Origin: Halobacterium sp. R2-5
GTDB lineage: Archaea > Halobacteriota > Halobacteria > Halobacteriales > Halobacteriaceae
Length of the DNA stretch: 64,000 nucleotides
Assembly (NCBI RefSeq): GCF_011734195.1
Contig: NZ_JAANTH010000002.1
Span: 868,001-932,000 of the forward strand
Direction: 5' to 3'
Positions 17,109 through 24,136 of the stretch are shown here, one piece after another. A program made the position numbers and the translations under genes. The notes beneath the pieces were generated by a model. That model saw only the letters and a program-made list of their open reading frames with translations. It had not been told where the DNA came from and made no database searches. Positions within the stretch are counted from its first letter, which is position 1. Each line of letters starts with the position of its first letter.

Positions 17109-18305
17109 TTACTCGGTCTCGTCGGCCATCGCTTCCTCGACCATCTGGGCGTCGACATCGAGCTCGTACTCGAAGAACTGGCCGCCGCCGCGGCCGTAGT
17201 TGCGGTCGTGCTGGCGGAGGAATCCGAGCATCGAGAGGTCGTTGAGGTGGTCGTGGACGCTGCGCTGGCTGAGCGGCTCGGAGGCGTACTCCGCAGCGAC
17301 CTCCTCGTAGACCTCGTAGAGCTCCTTCGCGCGGGCCGGCGTCTCGCCACTGACCGCCATCTCCGTCACCGCGAGGAGGACGTACTGGCCGTGGGTCGTG
17401 AGGTCCTTGATGGAGTCCTTGATGCGGCCGCGCTCGACGCGCTCGACGGCCGTGTCGACGTCCTCCTCGGAGACGACCTCGCGGCCGTCCTCGACGGCGA
17501 CGTTGACGGCCTCCCGGAGGAGGTCGATGGCTTGGCGCGCGCTCCCGCGGTCGCGGGCGGCGAGCGCCGCGCACTGCGGAATGACGCCGTCTTCGAGGAC
17601 GTCCCCGCGGAGCCCGCGCTCCGCGCGGTCCGTGAGAATCGTGACGAGCTCGTTGGCGTCGTACGGCGGGAACTTGATCTCGCGCTCGCAGAGTGTGTCC
17701 TGGACCTTCGGCGAGAGGTCGTTCCGGAACGTGTAGTCGTTCGAGATGCCGACGACCGCGACCTGCGAGTCCTCGATGTTGCCGTTCGTCTTCGCGCGCG
17801 GCAGCTGGTAGAGGAGCATGTCGTCGTCGCCGAGGTTGTCGATCTCGTCGAGCACGATGAGCACGGTGCCCTCGCGCGCCTCGATCTCGTCGAACAGGGC
17901 GTTCAGGACGTCCGACGTCGACAGCCCCGTCGTGAGCGGATCGCGATCGGTGTCCGAGCGGAGCTCGTTCACGAGCGCGATCGCCGCCTGGTACGAGGAC
18001 GGGTGGTGGTGGCAGTTGACCTCGACGCTCACCACGTCGTCGACGCCCTCACGCTCCTCGGCCTCGAACTCGAGGGCGTCCATCATGTACCGCGTCACCG
18101 CGGTCTTCCCGACGCCAGTCTTCCCGTAGACGAAGACGTTGTCCGGCTCCCAGCCGTCGACAACGTCCTGGAGGGCGTTGGCGTACTGGTCGATCTCCTC
18201 GTCGCGTTCGAGAATCTCCTCGGGCTCGTAGTGGTCCTTGAGGACGTCCTTGTTGGTGAACAGCTCGACGCGGTCGCGGAACGGCGTCTTCATCGCTGCT
18301 GGCAT
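17109..18305 (-). CDS. orc1: Orc1/Cdc6 replication initiator ATPase
   Basis: A 398-residue initiator that binds ORBs and loads the MCM helicase. The AAA+ domain has Walker A VYGKTGVGKTAV, Walker B IVLDEIDNLG, sensor 1 (VVGISNDYTF) and sensor 2 (RDRGSARQAIDLL). The C-terminal winged helix (about 310-398) includes LSQRSVHDHLNDLSMLGFL. The start at 18305 (MPAAMKTPF) is preferred, with MKTPF at 18293 the alternative; the longer frame to 18407 runs into origin sequence. ORBs lie on both sides of the gene, so this is an orc/cdc6-adjacent origin. The downstream stop overlaps no neighbour. Confidence 0.95.
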   Translation of the reverse strand: MPAAMKTPFRDRVELFTNKDVLKDHYEPEEILERDEEIDQYANALQDVVDGWEPDNVFVYGKTGVGKTAVTRYMMDALEFEAEEREGVDDVVSVEVNCHHHPSSYQAAIALVNELRSDTDRDPLTTGLSTSDVLNALFDEIEAREGTVLIVLDEIDNLGDDDMLLYQLPRAKTNGNIEDSQVAVVGISNDYTFRNDLSPKVQDTLCEREIKFPPYDANELVTILTDRAERGLRGDVLEDGVIPQCAALAARDRGSARQAIDLLREAVNVAVEDGREVVSEEDVDTAVERVERGRIKDSIKDLTTHGQYVLLAVTEMAVSGETPARAKELYEVYEEVAAEYASEPLSQRSVHDHLNDLSMLGFLRQHDRNYGRGGGQFFEYELDVDAQMVEEAMADETE

Positions 18306-18461
18306 CGTTTCGACTCCCCCGACATAATACCTCTGGTTCTTCTGTTTCCAGAGTTTCGTGTGTTCGCTCGGTTCGACCGCCCCCACCCGTCCTCGAGGCG
18401 TCCCCAATCGTCGTCTAGGGTGTTCTCCTCTGCCGCGCGGTAAACGCTCCGATACTCACGC

Positions 18462-18490
18462 GGGAACACTTGCAAAACGGGGTGGGAGTG
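18462..18490 (+). other. Origin recognition box (ORB) 4
   Basis: Plus-strand reading begins GGGAACACTTGCAAAACGGG and continues GTGGGAGTG. It shares the ACACTTGCAAA core with ORB 1 but points the other way, G-string away from orc1/cdc6. Confidence 0.75.
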
Positions 18491-18592
18491 TACGGTGAAC
18501 CGTGTCCCGATAATCACCGCTAGCTCGTCTCGTTTCTTCGACGGCCTGGAACCACTTCCACCGTCGTTATCACTGACGCTCCACATCTCCTG

Positions 18593-18622
18593 CAGAACAC
18601 TCGAAAATCGGGGTCGGGGGTG
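18593..18622 (+). other. Origin recognition box (ORB) 5
   Basis: Plus-strand reading begins CAGAACACTCGAAAATCGGG and continues GTCGGGGGTG. The CAGAACACTCGAAA core is shared exactly with ORB 3. It ends 57 bases before tRNA-Ser. Confidence 0.75.
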
Positions 18623-18679
18623 CGCACTCGCCCGACAACGACAGTTTCAACCGTCCACTCGTCGTACGACCGTCCGCGC

Positions 18680-18762
18680 GGTGAGGTGGCAGAGCGGCCC
18701 AATGCGCCGGTCTTGAAAACCGGTGGCGTCACGCCTCATGGGTTCAAATCCCATCCTCACCG
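18680..18762 (+). tRNA. tRNA-Ser (anticodon TGA)
   Basis: An 83-base tRNA. The acceptor stem is GGTGAGG paired with CCTCACC, discriminator G. The anticodon arm is CCGGT-CTTGAAA-ACCGG, giving anticodon TGA (18714-18716), which reads UCN serine codons. The long variable arm GGCG-TCA-CGCC is diagnostic of tRNA-Ser. The T arm is TGGG-TTCAAAT-CCCA. No intron is seen and CCA is not encoded. It sits next to oriC and before a rearranged, lower-GC patch. Confidence 0.96.
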
Positions 18763-19010
18763 TAGACCTTTTGCGCTGTGGGCCGGCTTCGCCAGCCCGC
18801 GGCAAAAGCTCCGTCAAAAGCCCCGTCGGACCCCCTCAGGGTCCTCGGGGCCAGCGCGCGTGGCGTGCTGTGAATCGCGGACCTCGGACCCATTCGAGCC
18901 ATTCGGTCCGCGAACGCTCGGTACCAACTTTCAGGTTTACTCGCTCGGCCCCCCGAAATTCCGGCGCCGATTGAGAAACGGTTTTGGGGCCCGCGCGGAA
19001 CAGTCCCAGT

Positions 19011-19337
19011 ATGGCAGAGATGGAAGACCCCTCGGGGCGGGACTGGGTCCACGACCCCGACGGCGAGAAGGGCAGCGAGGGCGGCCGCAACTACGACATG
19101 GCGGTCCTCTCGAAGATGACCGACGAGGACGACGACTTCCCGCTGGAGGCGTCCGAGTTCCTCGACGAGTTCGGCGACTGGCCTGTCCGCGTCAACCACG
19201 AGAAGGTGCTGTCCGTCTCGGAGATCTTCGAGCACGTCGAGGAGGACAGCTTCGAGACGAAAGTCGACTTCCACAAGGCCGTCGGCGACGGCCTGCGGCG
19301 CGCGAACGTCTGGGACTACCACCCGCCGGAGAAGTAG
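19011..19337 (+). CDS. DUF5785-family small haloarchaeal protein
   Basis: A 108-residue acidic protein, recognised as the haloarchaeal DUF5785 family from the N-terminal DPSGRDWVHDPDGEKGSEGG segment and the conserved helical block VLSKMTDEDDDFPLEASEFL. The ATG at 19011 is preferred over one 27 bases upstream. The central part (about residues 40-100) could be a small alpha/beta domain. Function unknown. It is transcribed away from tRNA-Ser. Confidence 0.85.
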   Translation: MAEMEDPSGRDWVHDPDGEKGSEGGRNYDMAVLSKMTDEDDDFPLEASEFLDEFGDWPVRVNHEKVLSVSEIFEHVEEDSFETKVDFHKAVGDGLRRANVWDYHPPEK

Positions 19338-19383
19338 CTCTCCGTCAGTCGGCGTCTGCTACTCCGCTACTGATTCTGCTCTC

Positions 19384-19530
19384 TCATCGGCGCCCGCGCA
19401 CGTCCCGAACCGCTTCGACGGAACCAACATCGACGTCTGCCAGCCACCCCGATCGGACGTCCCCGTGTTTGGCCGTCGCGTCGTCAGCCTCGTCGCCGGA
19501 ATCGGCCCAGTCCGGTGGCGTCGCGTCACA
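19384..19530 (-). pseudogene. Decayed copy of the VapB-like antitoxin gene
   Basis: The minus-strand frame reads DATPPDWADSGDEADDATAK and continues closely parallel to the intact antitoxin at 21123-21275, ending VEAVRDVRGRR. The last 46 codons are conserved, with the stop codon embedded in the same TCAT overlap that in the intact copy provides the toxin ATG. Beyond that ATG the toxin sequence is gone: the frame stops after six codons. The original start region is also changed. This is the remnant of a second toxin-antitoxin module. Confidence 0.75.
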
Positions 19531-19596
19531 TCCACATCGCTTGCTCTGGGGCGGAGTAGTCACAAACATCTTCACCGGTCGTCAGTTTTTGTTCGT

Positions 19597-20328
19597 ATGG
19601 TTGACCGCCCTCGTGGTTCCCTCCATGCTGTACTACTGGCCGCGGTCGTACTGCTAGCTGGCTGTTCGGGTCTGCCTTCCACAGACCAACAGAGTTCCAC
19701 TCCTCAACCGACCGTGGAGAACTTTTCGTACCCTTCGGGGTGGTCTCAAGCGGGGATTACCGACGCTCGAAACCTTACTGTCGTGATGCGGACGCACGAC
19801 GAGACTCTGAAAAACGCCTCTCGGACGAGTCGGTTAGTCACCACTGGCGGGGACTCGAATCGCACGATGGTCAGAACAGTAGACACCGATGCTGGCACCG
19901 GTTCGCTACGCTTCATCGACACGGCGCTCGGCATCGATATTCACGTCTACTACAGTCCCGAGGGCGTGTTCGAGTACAATCGGATAACAGGGGAACTGAG
20001 TCGGATGCCCGACGAAAACTGGACAACAGCAGGTGTAGCCACACAGCCGGAACTGGACCGACCACTCCGGAATCTCGAGATGAACGCGACTGAGACTGTG
20101 ACCGTCGGAGGTGAGACGGCCGTCAGATACACCGTGACTGGAATCAGGGACCCTGACTCCGTCCCGTCGGATACCGCGACCGGACACGTCACTGTCGCCG
20201 AAGCAGGATTCATCGCGGAGTACGACGTCACGAGAGGCAACGACGAGTTCACGCGCCAGACGCGGTACAACCTCTCCGCGTTGGAGACTGCGACGGTTAC
20301 ACGGCCAGCGTGGCTGCCCGACGAGTAG
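19597..20328 (+). CDS. Haloarchaeal lipoprotein of unknown function
   Basis: A 243-residue exported protein. The N-terminus has an Arg-containing start, a hydrophobic stretch and a lipobox LLAGC (Cys near residue 23), so it should be lipid-anchored outside the cell. The mature part is rich in Thr, Ser and Asn and is beta-like, resembling the outer-membrane-lipoprotein-like domains of haloarchaeal lipoproteins. The ATG at 19597 directly precedes the signal peptide. Base composition is visibly less GC-rich than neighbours, with more A/T third positions, and the gene interrupts a duplicated vapB/aroQ-tail unit, so recent acquisition is likely. Confidence 0.8.
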   Translation: MVDRPRGSLHAVLLAAVVLLAGCSGLPSTDQQSSTPQPTVENFSYPSGWSQAGITDARNLTVVMRTHDETLKNASRTSRLVTTGGDSNRTMVRTVDTDAGTGSLRFIDTALGIDIHVYYSPEGVFEYNRITGELSRMPDENWTTAGVATQPELDRPLRNLEMNATETVTVGGETAVRYTVTGIRDPDSVPSDTATGHVTVAEAGFIAEYDVTRGNDEFTRQTRYNLSALETATVTRPAWLPDE

Positions 20329-20733
20329 CCACACTCGCCTGTCGGATCTGCCGTGTCGACAGCTGTGCGAACACGCTGAGATCTGTGACTACGAACGTCC
20401 TGTGTGACAAGCAGCGGTGCTGAGTGGACCGCTCAACAGATATCTCGCCCACTCACCAAACCAGCTGTGCAGCTGTACGCAGCGAGATTTGGTCGTCCCC
20501 TCTGAATTCGGGATATTGCACGAAATCCTCGCGGCTGCGTGTACAACGTACACAGAGTGTCGCTGGAGGCTCTGAAGCAGCCCTTCCCCGTCTACCGGTT
20601 CTCCCGCTGCTCGACCTCGTTCAGATAGGCGAATTCTACCATACAACGTGTTGAATCGAGACGCTACCGAACTGCCAGTCCTTGACGACAATCTACACTG
20701 GTCGTCGTTCTCGTAAAACCAGAAGCCTCGTCT
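20329..20733. other. Gene-poor lower-GC region with duplicated sequence
   Basis: A 405-base stretch without a convincing gene. It contains two short matches to the sequence beside the intact chorismate mutase gene: 20491-20512 (matching 21333-21354 with three differences) and 20592-20625 (matching 21501-21534). The only long open frame here (minus, 20389-20691) shows no protein-like features. Confidence 0.55.
20592..20625 (-). pseudogene. Remnant of the 3' end of a chorismate mutase gene
   Basis: On the minus strand these bases encode LNEVEQRENR followed by a stop, almost the same as the C-terminus LNKVEQRENR of the chorismate mutase at 21501-21767. Nothing else of that gene remains here. 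It marks the boundary of an old tandem duplication. Confidence 0.65.
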
Positions 20734-21126
20734 CTACGCGATGAGGTCGCTCGGTTCGACTGCTCCGTTGTCGAGGAGTTCGCCGTCGAACGTAGCGAGC
20801 GTGGCATCGAGGTCGTCGGCCAGAGCGAGGAGGACGCAATCGAGCGTGTACAGCAACGTGTCCTGTTGGAGGCTGTACGCCGAAATCTGGTCGCTGATCT
20901 CCGGTGCGTAAATATCGACCTGCGCGTAGATGTCGGCGAGTACGTCCTCGACTCTGTCCTGTTCGACTCGTTTCTTCTTCGTCATCACCGACCGGAGCTC
21001 CATGAGGTTCAGGATGGACGTACAGAAGTCGTGATCCTGGTTCAGCAGCTCTGTTGCAATGTCTCCACGGGCAGGTTCGTCGGTCAAACTGGCGACGAAG
21101 ACGTTCGTATCGACCAGAACTTTCAT
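20734..21126 (-). CDS. vapC: PIN-domain toxin, VapC-like
   Basis: A 130-residue PIN-domain protein, a probable metal-dependent RNase. The first acidic residue is in VLVDTNVFV (Asp6), the second in the LMELRSVMTKK helix (Glu43) and later ones in LYTLDCVLLALADDL and LATFDGELL, as in VapC toxins. The ATG overlaps the antitoxin stop (ATGA), the classic translationally coupled layout. It is on the minus strand in a lower-GC patch. Substrate RNA is unknown. Confidence 0.85.
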   Translation of the reverse strand: MKVLVDTNVFVASLTDEPARGDIATELLNQDHDFCTSILNLMELRSVMTKKKRVEQDRVEDVLADIYAQVDIYAPEISDQISAYSLQQDTLLYTLDCVLLALADDLDATLATFDGELLDNGAVEPSDLIA

Positions 21127-21275
21127 CGGCGCTCGCGCACGTCCCGTACCGCTTCGACGGAGTCGATATCGACATCCGCCAGCCGCCCCGAGAGGAGGTC
21201 CCCGAGTTTAGCCGTTGTGTCATCAGCCTCGTCGCCGGAGTCAGTCCAGTCCGGCGGCGTTGCGTAGCTTCCCAT
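21123..21275 (-). CDS. vapB: VapB-like antitoxin
   Basis: A 50-residue protein starting MGSYATPPDWTDSGDEADD and ending SVEAVRDVRERR. It is too small to be noticed easily but is placed and overlapped (4 bases) exactly like an antitoxin before the VapC-like toxin. There is no clear AbrB or ribbon-helix-helix motif; it may be a short haloarchaeal antitoxin type. A diverged second copy at 19384-19530 shows which residues are constrained, with changes mostly conservative, implying that both were once expressed. Confidence 0.7.
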   Translation of the reverse strand: MGSYATPPDWTDSGDEADDTTAKLGDLLSGRLADVDIDSVEAVRDVRERR

Positions 21276-21500
21276 GCGTTAGAATAGAGATGACTGACGT
21301 AAATTCCTTCGGACGAGTACGGGGGTGGAACTGGTCGTCTCTGCTGAATTCGGGTTGCTTGAACCGGTGGTCGTGGCCCATGCAGCAGACTACCATCAAA
21401 TATTCCGGCTGCTCATCAAGCCCTGAACAATTGATGGATGACGTTATCCCTCTACTGGCAACTAACCGGCCCCTAGACGTCCTGTAATGGCTGTTTTTGA
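21276..21500. promoter_or_regulatory. Intergenic region between vapB and aroQ
   Basis: 225 bases with no gene seen. It must contain the vapBC promoter, read to the left; AT-rich blocks (AGAATAGAGATGACTGACGTAAATTCC near 21281-21307, given here only by position) are candidates. A 22-base segment at 21333-21354 is repeated at 20491-20512. Confidence 0.4.
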
Positions 21501-21767
21501 CTACCTGTTCTCCCGCTGTTCGACCTTGTTCAACTCGATGAGCAGCCGGAAGATGGCCTTCACGAGGTTCGGCTCGACGCCGAACGACTCGGCGTTCCGG
21601 CCGGCGCGGTCCATCACCGCTTGCTCCTGGCTCTCGTCGGTCGTGGCCATGCCGCGCTCGTCTTTGACCTCCGCGATGGTCTCGGCGACGTACGTGCGTC
21701 GCGCGATGAGGTCGACGATCTCGCGGTCGATGGATTCGATTTCCTCGCGCAGTTCCTCCAGGTTCAT
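21501..21767 (-). CDS. aroQ: Chorismate mutase, AroQ type
   Basis: An 88-residue all-helical chorismate mutase that converts chorismate to prephenate for Phe/Tyr. The N-terminus MNLEELREEIESIDREIVDLIARR has the family Arg and the catalytic residues, and FRLLIELNKVEQ closes the domain. The ATG at 21767 overlaps the shikimate kinase stop as ATGA, showing translational coupling and fixing the start; an ATG at 21830 would give an odd extension. Its 3' end is duplicated as a remnant at 20592-20625. Confidence 0.92.
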   Translation of the reverse strand: MNLEELREEIESIDREIVDLIARRTYVAETIAEVKDERGMATTDESQEQAVMDRAGRNAESFGVEPNLVKAIFRLLIELNKVEQRENR

Positions 21768-22618
21768 ATCGTCCGGGCCCCGTCCGGCTGTGTCGTCGTC
21801 AGCCGGACCGTCCCCGGGTTCTCGTCCCATAGTGGTTTCACCTCTTGTAGTGCGTCTTCCTCGCCGACGGCGACGTAGCTCGGTCCGGTGCCCGAGAGAG
21901 ACGCCCCGTCGGCGTGCGGGAGCGCGTCCACGATCGGCTCGGTCGGGTGACCGAGCGCCGCCGCGAACGCCAGTCCGTTGACCGTCATCGCGGTACCGTA
22001 CTCGCCGTCGGCGGCGAGGTCCGCGACGTGCTCGGCGAGCGGCGCCACCTGCCGACAGCGCTCGACGTCCGCGTCCGCGGAGAACGACTGCTCGGGCGGC
22101 GTCCACACGAGCGCCGTCCACTCGACTTCCTCGCGGAACAGCAGCTCGTCCTCGCGGTTGTCCGTCATCGTCAGTCCGCCGAGCATGCTCGCCGAGGCAT
22201 CGTCGAACGCGCCCGTGACGGTGACTCCGACTTCGCGGGCGGCCTCGACGCCGAGCCGCGCCGCGTCCTCGCGAGCGACCTCGTCGGCCAACTCGAGCGC
22301 GTCCAGCGTCGCGAGCACGGTCGCGTTCGCCGCCGCGCTCGAACTCTTCAGCCCCGAGGCCAGCGGCACCTCGCTGTCCGTGCGGACTGAGCCGCCCTCG
22401 CCGTCGCCGTACCGCTCGGTCACCAGCGACACGCAGCGCTCCACGAGCGCGGTGTCCGCGTCGGGATGGTCGGTGATCTCGCCGGCGACGCCGTCGGCGG
22501 CCGCGTCCAGCGTCACCGCTGCTGTCACGTCGAAATCGAGCGCGAACGCCGACCCGATGCCGGTCGCGAGCGCGTTCAACACCGTGCCCGCGGCCGGCGC
22601 TGCTGCGCGGCCGTCCAT
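21764..22618 (-). CDS. aroK: Archaeal shikimate kinase (GHMP family)
   Basis: A 284-residue GHMP-fold kinase unrelated to bacterial AroK/AroL. It phosphorylates shikimate at O3. The N-terminal strand AAGTVLNALATGIGSAFALD and the ATP-binding loop VPLASGLKSSSAAANA are diagnostic, as is the C-terminal SLSGTGPSYVAVG. The start at 22618 is preferred to 22633. It is the first gene of a two-gene operon with chorismate mutase. Confidence 0.94.
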   Translation of the reverse strand: MDGRAAAPAAGTVLNALATGIGSAFALDFDVTAAVTLDAAADGVAGEITDHPDADTALVERCVSLVTERYGDGEGGSVRTDSEVPLASGLKSSSAAANATVLATLDALELADEVAREDAARLGVEAAREVGVTVTGAFDDASASMLGGLTMTDNREDELLFREEVEWTALVWTPPEQSFSADADVERCRQVAPLAEHVADLAADGEYGTAMTVNGLAFAAALGHPTEPIVDALPHADGASLSGTGPSYVAVGEEDALQEVKPLWDENPGTVRLTTTQPDGARTI

Positions 22619-22797
22619 GTGTTCACCTGCCACGGCCCGTACTTACGACTGGCGCTTCTGGCAACCGTAGCGTGACCTCCCTTCGGTTGACCACGCTGCT
22701 CACGGCTCCCGCTGGTCGCCGTTCGCGTTAACGTGGCCTCCCTGCGGTCGGCCACGCAAACGGCGGCCTTTTCCACCCCCGCCTGCAACGCTGGAGT
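22619..22797. other. Intergenic region with two hairpin repeats
   Basis: The divergent gap between aroK and the DUF5796 gene. It holds two similar palindromic sequences, at 22670-22696 and 22731-22756, described separately. No gene is seen. Confidence 0.5.
22670..22756. repeat. Tandem pair of hairpin repeats (CGTGGCCTCCC...GGCCACG)
   Basis: Copy 2 (22731-22756) forms a 7-bp perfect stem CGTGGCC/GGCCACG around TCCCTGCGGTC. Copy 1 (22670-22696) has the same frame, CGTGACC...GACCACG, with two mismatched positions. The spacing is 61 bases. Both lie between divergent promoters and could be regulatory or simple dispersed repeats. Confidence 0.55.
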
Positions 22798-23232
22798 ATG
22801 AGCGGCCGCAACGACGTCCCGCCGAGCACCATCGGCGTCGAACTCGCCGAGGAGGGCGTCTACGTCGAGTACGAGGACGACCGTCGAGCGTTCTACAACG
22901 GCGTCCCGGAGAAGGTCTACGGGACGGTGCGGTGTCGTCCCGGGAAGGACGTCCACGTCCTCGTCACGGACCCGACGGAGACCGAGGGCGTCCTCGTCTA
23001 CGTGAACGACCTGAAGACCGACGACGAGATTCTGGAGTCGACCGGCGTCGGCCGCGTGCTGCTCGACCCGGACGAAGAAGAGGAGCTGTTCCCCGGCGTG
23101 ACGGTACGAGCGGACGGCTACGCGGTCGAAGTCGAGGCCGACCCCGAGGAGGCGCGCGGTCGCGTGTTCGTCTTCGAGGAGGACGAACTCGGCGAACGCT
23201 CGTTCGAACTGTTCGCCGAGTCCGAGGCGTGA
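22798..23232 (+). CDS. DUF5796-family haloarchaeal protein
   Basis: A 144-residue, strongly acidic protein recognised as DUF5796. It opens with PPSTIGVELAEEGVYVEYED and contains KVYGTVRCRPGKDVHVLVTD, suggesting a small beta domain. Function is unknown. It is read divergently from aroK; its start at 22798 follows the second hairpin repeat by 41 bases. Confidence 0.85.
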   Translation: MSGRNDVPPSTIGVELAEEGVYVEYEDDRRAFYNGVPEKVYGTVRCRPGKDVHVLVTDPTETEGVLVYVNDLKTDDEILESTGVGRVLLDPDEEEELFPGVTVRADGYAVEVEADPEEARGRVFVFEEDELGERSFELFAESEA

Positions 23233-23248
23233 CGCCGGCTCCGGTAGG

Positions 23249-23383
23249 CTACTGGAGGTAGGAGGGGTCCTCGGCGTCGCAGTTCTGTTCGTGCTGGGTC
23301 GCGTCCCCCTGGTCGTCGAACATCAGCCCGCACTCTTCGCAGCGGTACCAGACCATGTCGTCCCGCTCAGTCTCCTCGACCAT
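23249..23383 (-). CDS. Small C2H2-like zinc-finger protein
   Basis: A 44-residue protein with WYRCEECGLMFDD followed by QHEQNCD, giving a CxxC...H...C zinc site of rubredoxin/C2H2 type. Proteins of this exact shape are widespread in haloarchaea (DUF7128-like). The ATG at 23383 or the internal one at 23356 could be used. A role in nucleic-acid or protein binding is likely but unproven. Confidence 0.8.
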   Translation of the reverse strand: MVEETERDDMVWYRCEECGLMFDDQGDATQHEQNCDAEDPSYLQ

Positions 23384-23511
23384 GGGAGAGACTGCGTCGC
23401 CCGAGCTAAAAACCGTTGCCCCGCTTGAACGACCCCTCCTCATAATGCCTGCCCGCGAGCCGACGGCACTGCGTGTTGCCTTCCGGAGTGCGTGTTCGCT
23501 GCACTCGACGA

Positions 23512-24078
23512 CTAGGGGCGCACGCAGCGCTCCGGGTCGAACGGGAGCCCGAGGTGGTCGAAGGCGTTCCGCCACCTCCCGATGTCTCTGTCTTCGATGA
23601 TGCAGGGCGCGTAGCCGGCGTTCAAGTAGAGCGCGAGCGCGGGGTACCGTTCGGGCCCGACGCCCACCCGGACGCTGTCGTAGCCCGCGTCGAGCAGCCG
23701 GCGAGTCGCCGCGGCGGTGAGCGCGCGACCCAGCCCCTCGCGGCGGTGCTCCGGGTCGACGACGAGGTACGCGAGCGCGCCCCCGAACGGGAAGCGGTGC
23801 TCGCCCGCGTTCGGCCTGTGGACGGCCGAACACGTCCCCAGGACGGCGTTCGTCGCGCGCTCGACGGCGACGAAGCAGCCGTTCGGGAGCACGCTGTCGC
23901 GGAACTCCTCGAAGGAGCCCTCGTCGACTGTCCACCCGCCCGCGTCGAGCAGCGACGCGACGGCCTCGCGGTCCCGGCCCGTCAGCCGGCCGGTGCGGAG
24001 CGCGTACCCGTCGGGGGCGTCGACGTCCGGCGGCCGCAGGCCGTCCGGCCAGCAGAGGTAGAGCGTTTCGTCGGTCAC
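23512..24078 (-). CDS. GNAT-family N-acetyltransferase
   Basis: A 188-residue acetyltransferase. The acetyl-CoA loop HRREGLGRALTAAA follows the beta-strand LAYLVVDPE, and the C-terminal LALYLNAGYAP is the usual alpha4-beta6 region. It appears to start at GTG 24078. Substrate unknown. It lies 58 bases downstream of lhr on the same strand and may be part of that transcript. Confidence 0.85.
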   Translation of the reverse strand: MTDETLYLCWPDGLRPPDVDAPDGYALRTGRLTGRDREAVASLLDAGGWTVDEGSFEEFRDSVLPNGCFVAVERATNAVLGTCSAVHRPNAGEHRFPFGGALAYLVVDPEHRREGLGRALTAAATRRLLDAGYDSVRVGVGPERYPALALYLNAGYAPCIIEDRDIGRWRNAFDHLGLPFDPERCVRP

Positions 24079-24136
24079 GCGTCCGCGTTCGCACCGGGGC
24101 GTGGAACGCGTTGCGGTGTGCGGGCGACGCGAGCAG

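Larger units (their letters stand above)
18306..18679. other. Probable chromosomal replication origin (oriC) upstream of orc1/cdc6
   Basis: This 374-base non-coding region lies between orc1/cdc6 and tRNA-Ser. It holds two forward ORBs (18462-18490 and 18593-18622), a perfect inverted repeat CTCTGG/CCAGAG (18331-18336 and 18348-18353) in a locally AT-richer stretch (about 18320-18365), and a possible degenerate reverse ORB around 18401-18428. The AT-richer stretch is a candidate unwinding element and must also contain the orc promoter. No gene is seen. Haloarchaeal origins typically have this layout. Confidence 0.75.

Noticed and set aside
18306-18407. N-terminal extension of orc1/cdc6
   Set aside because: It would place coding sequence over the probable promoter and origin, and the extension is not typical of the family.
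20389-20691. Minus-strand 100-residue open frame
   Set aside because: No protein-like features, and it covers a decayed copy of the aroQ end and repeat segments.
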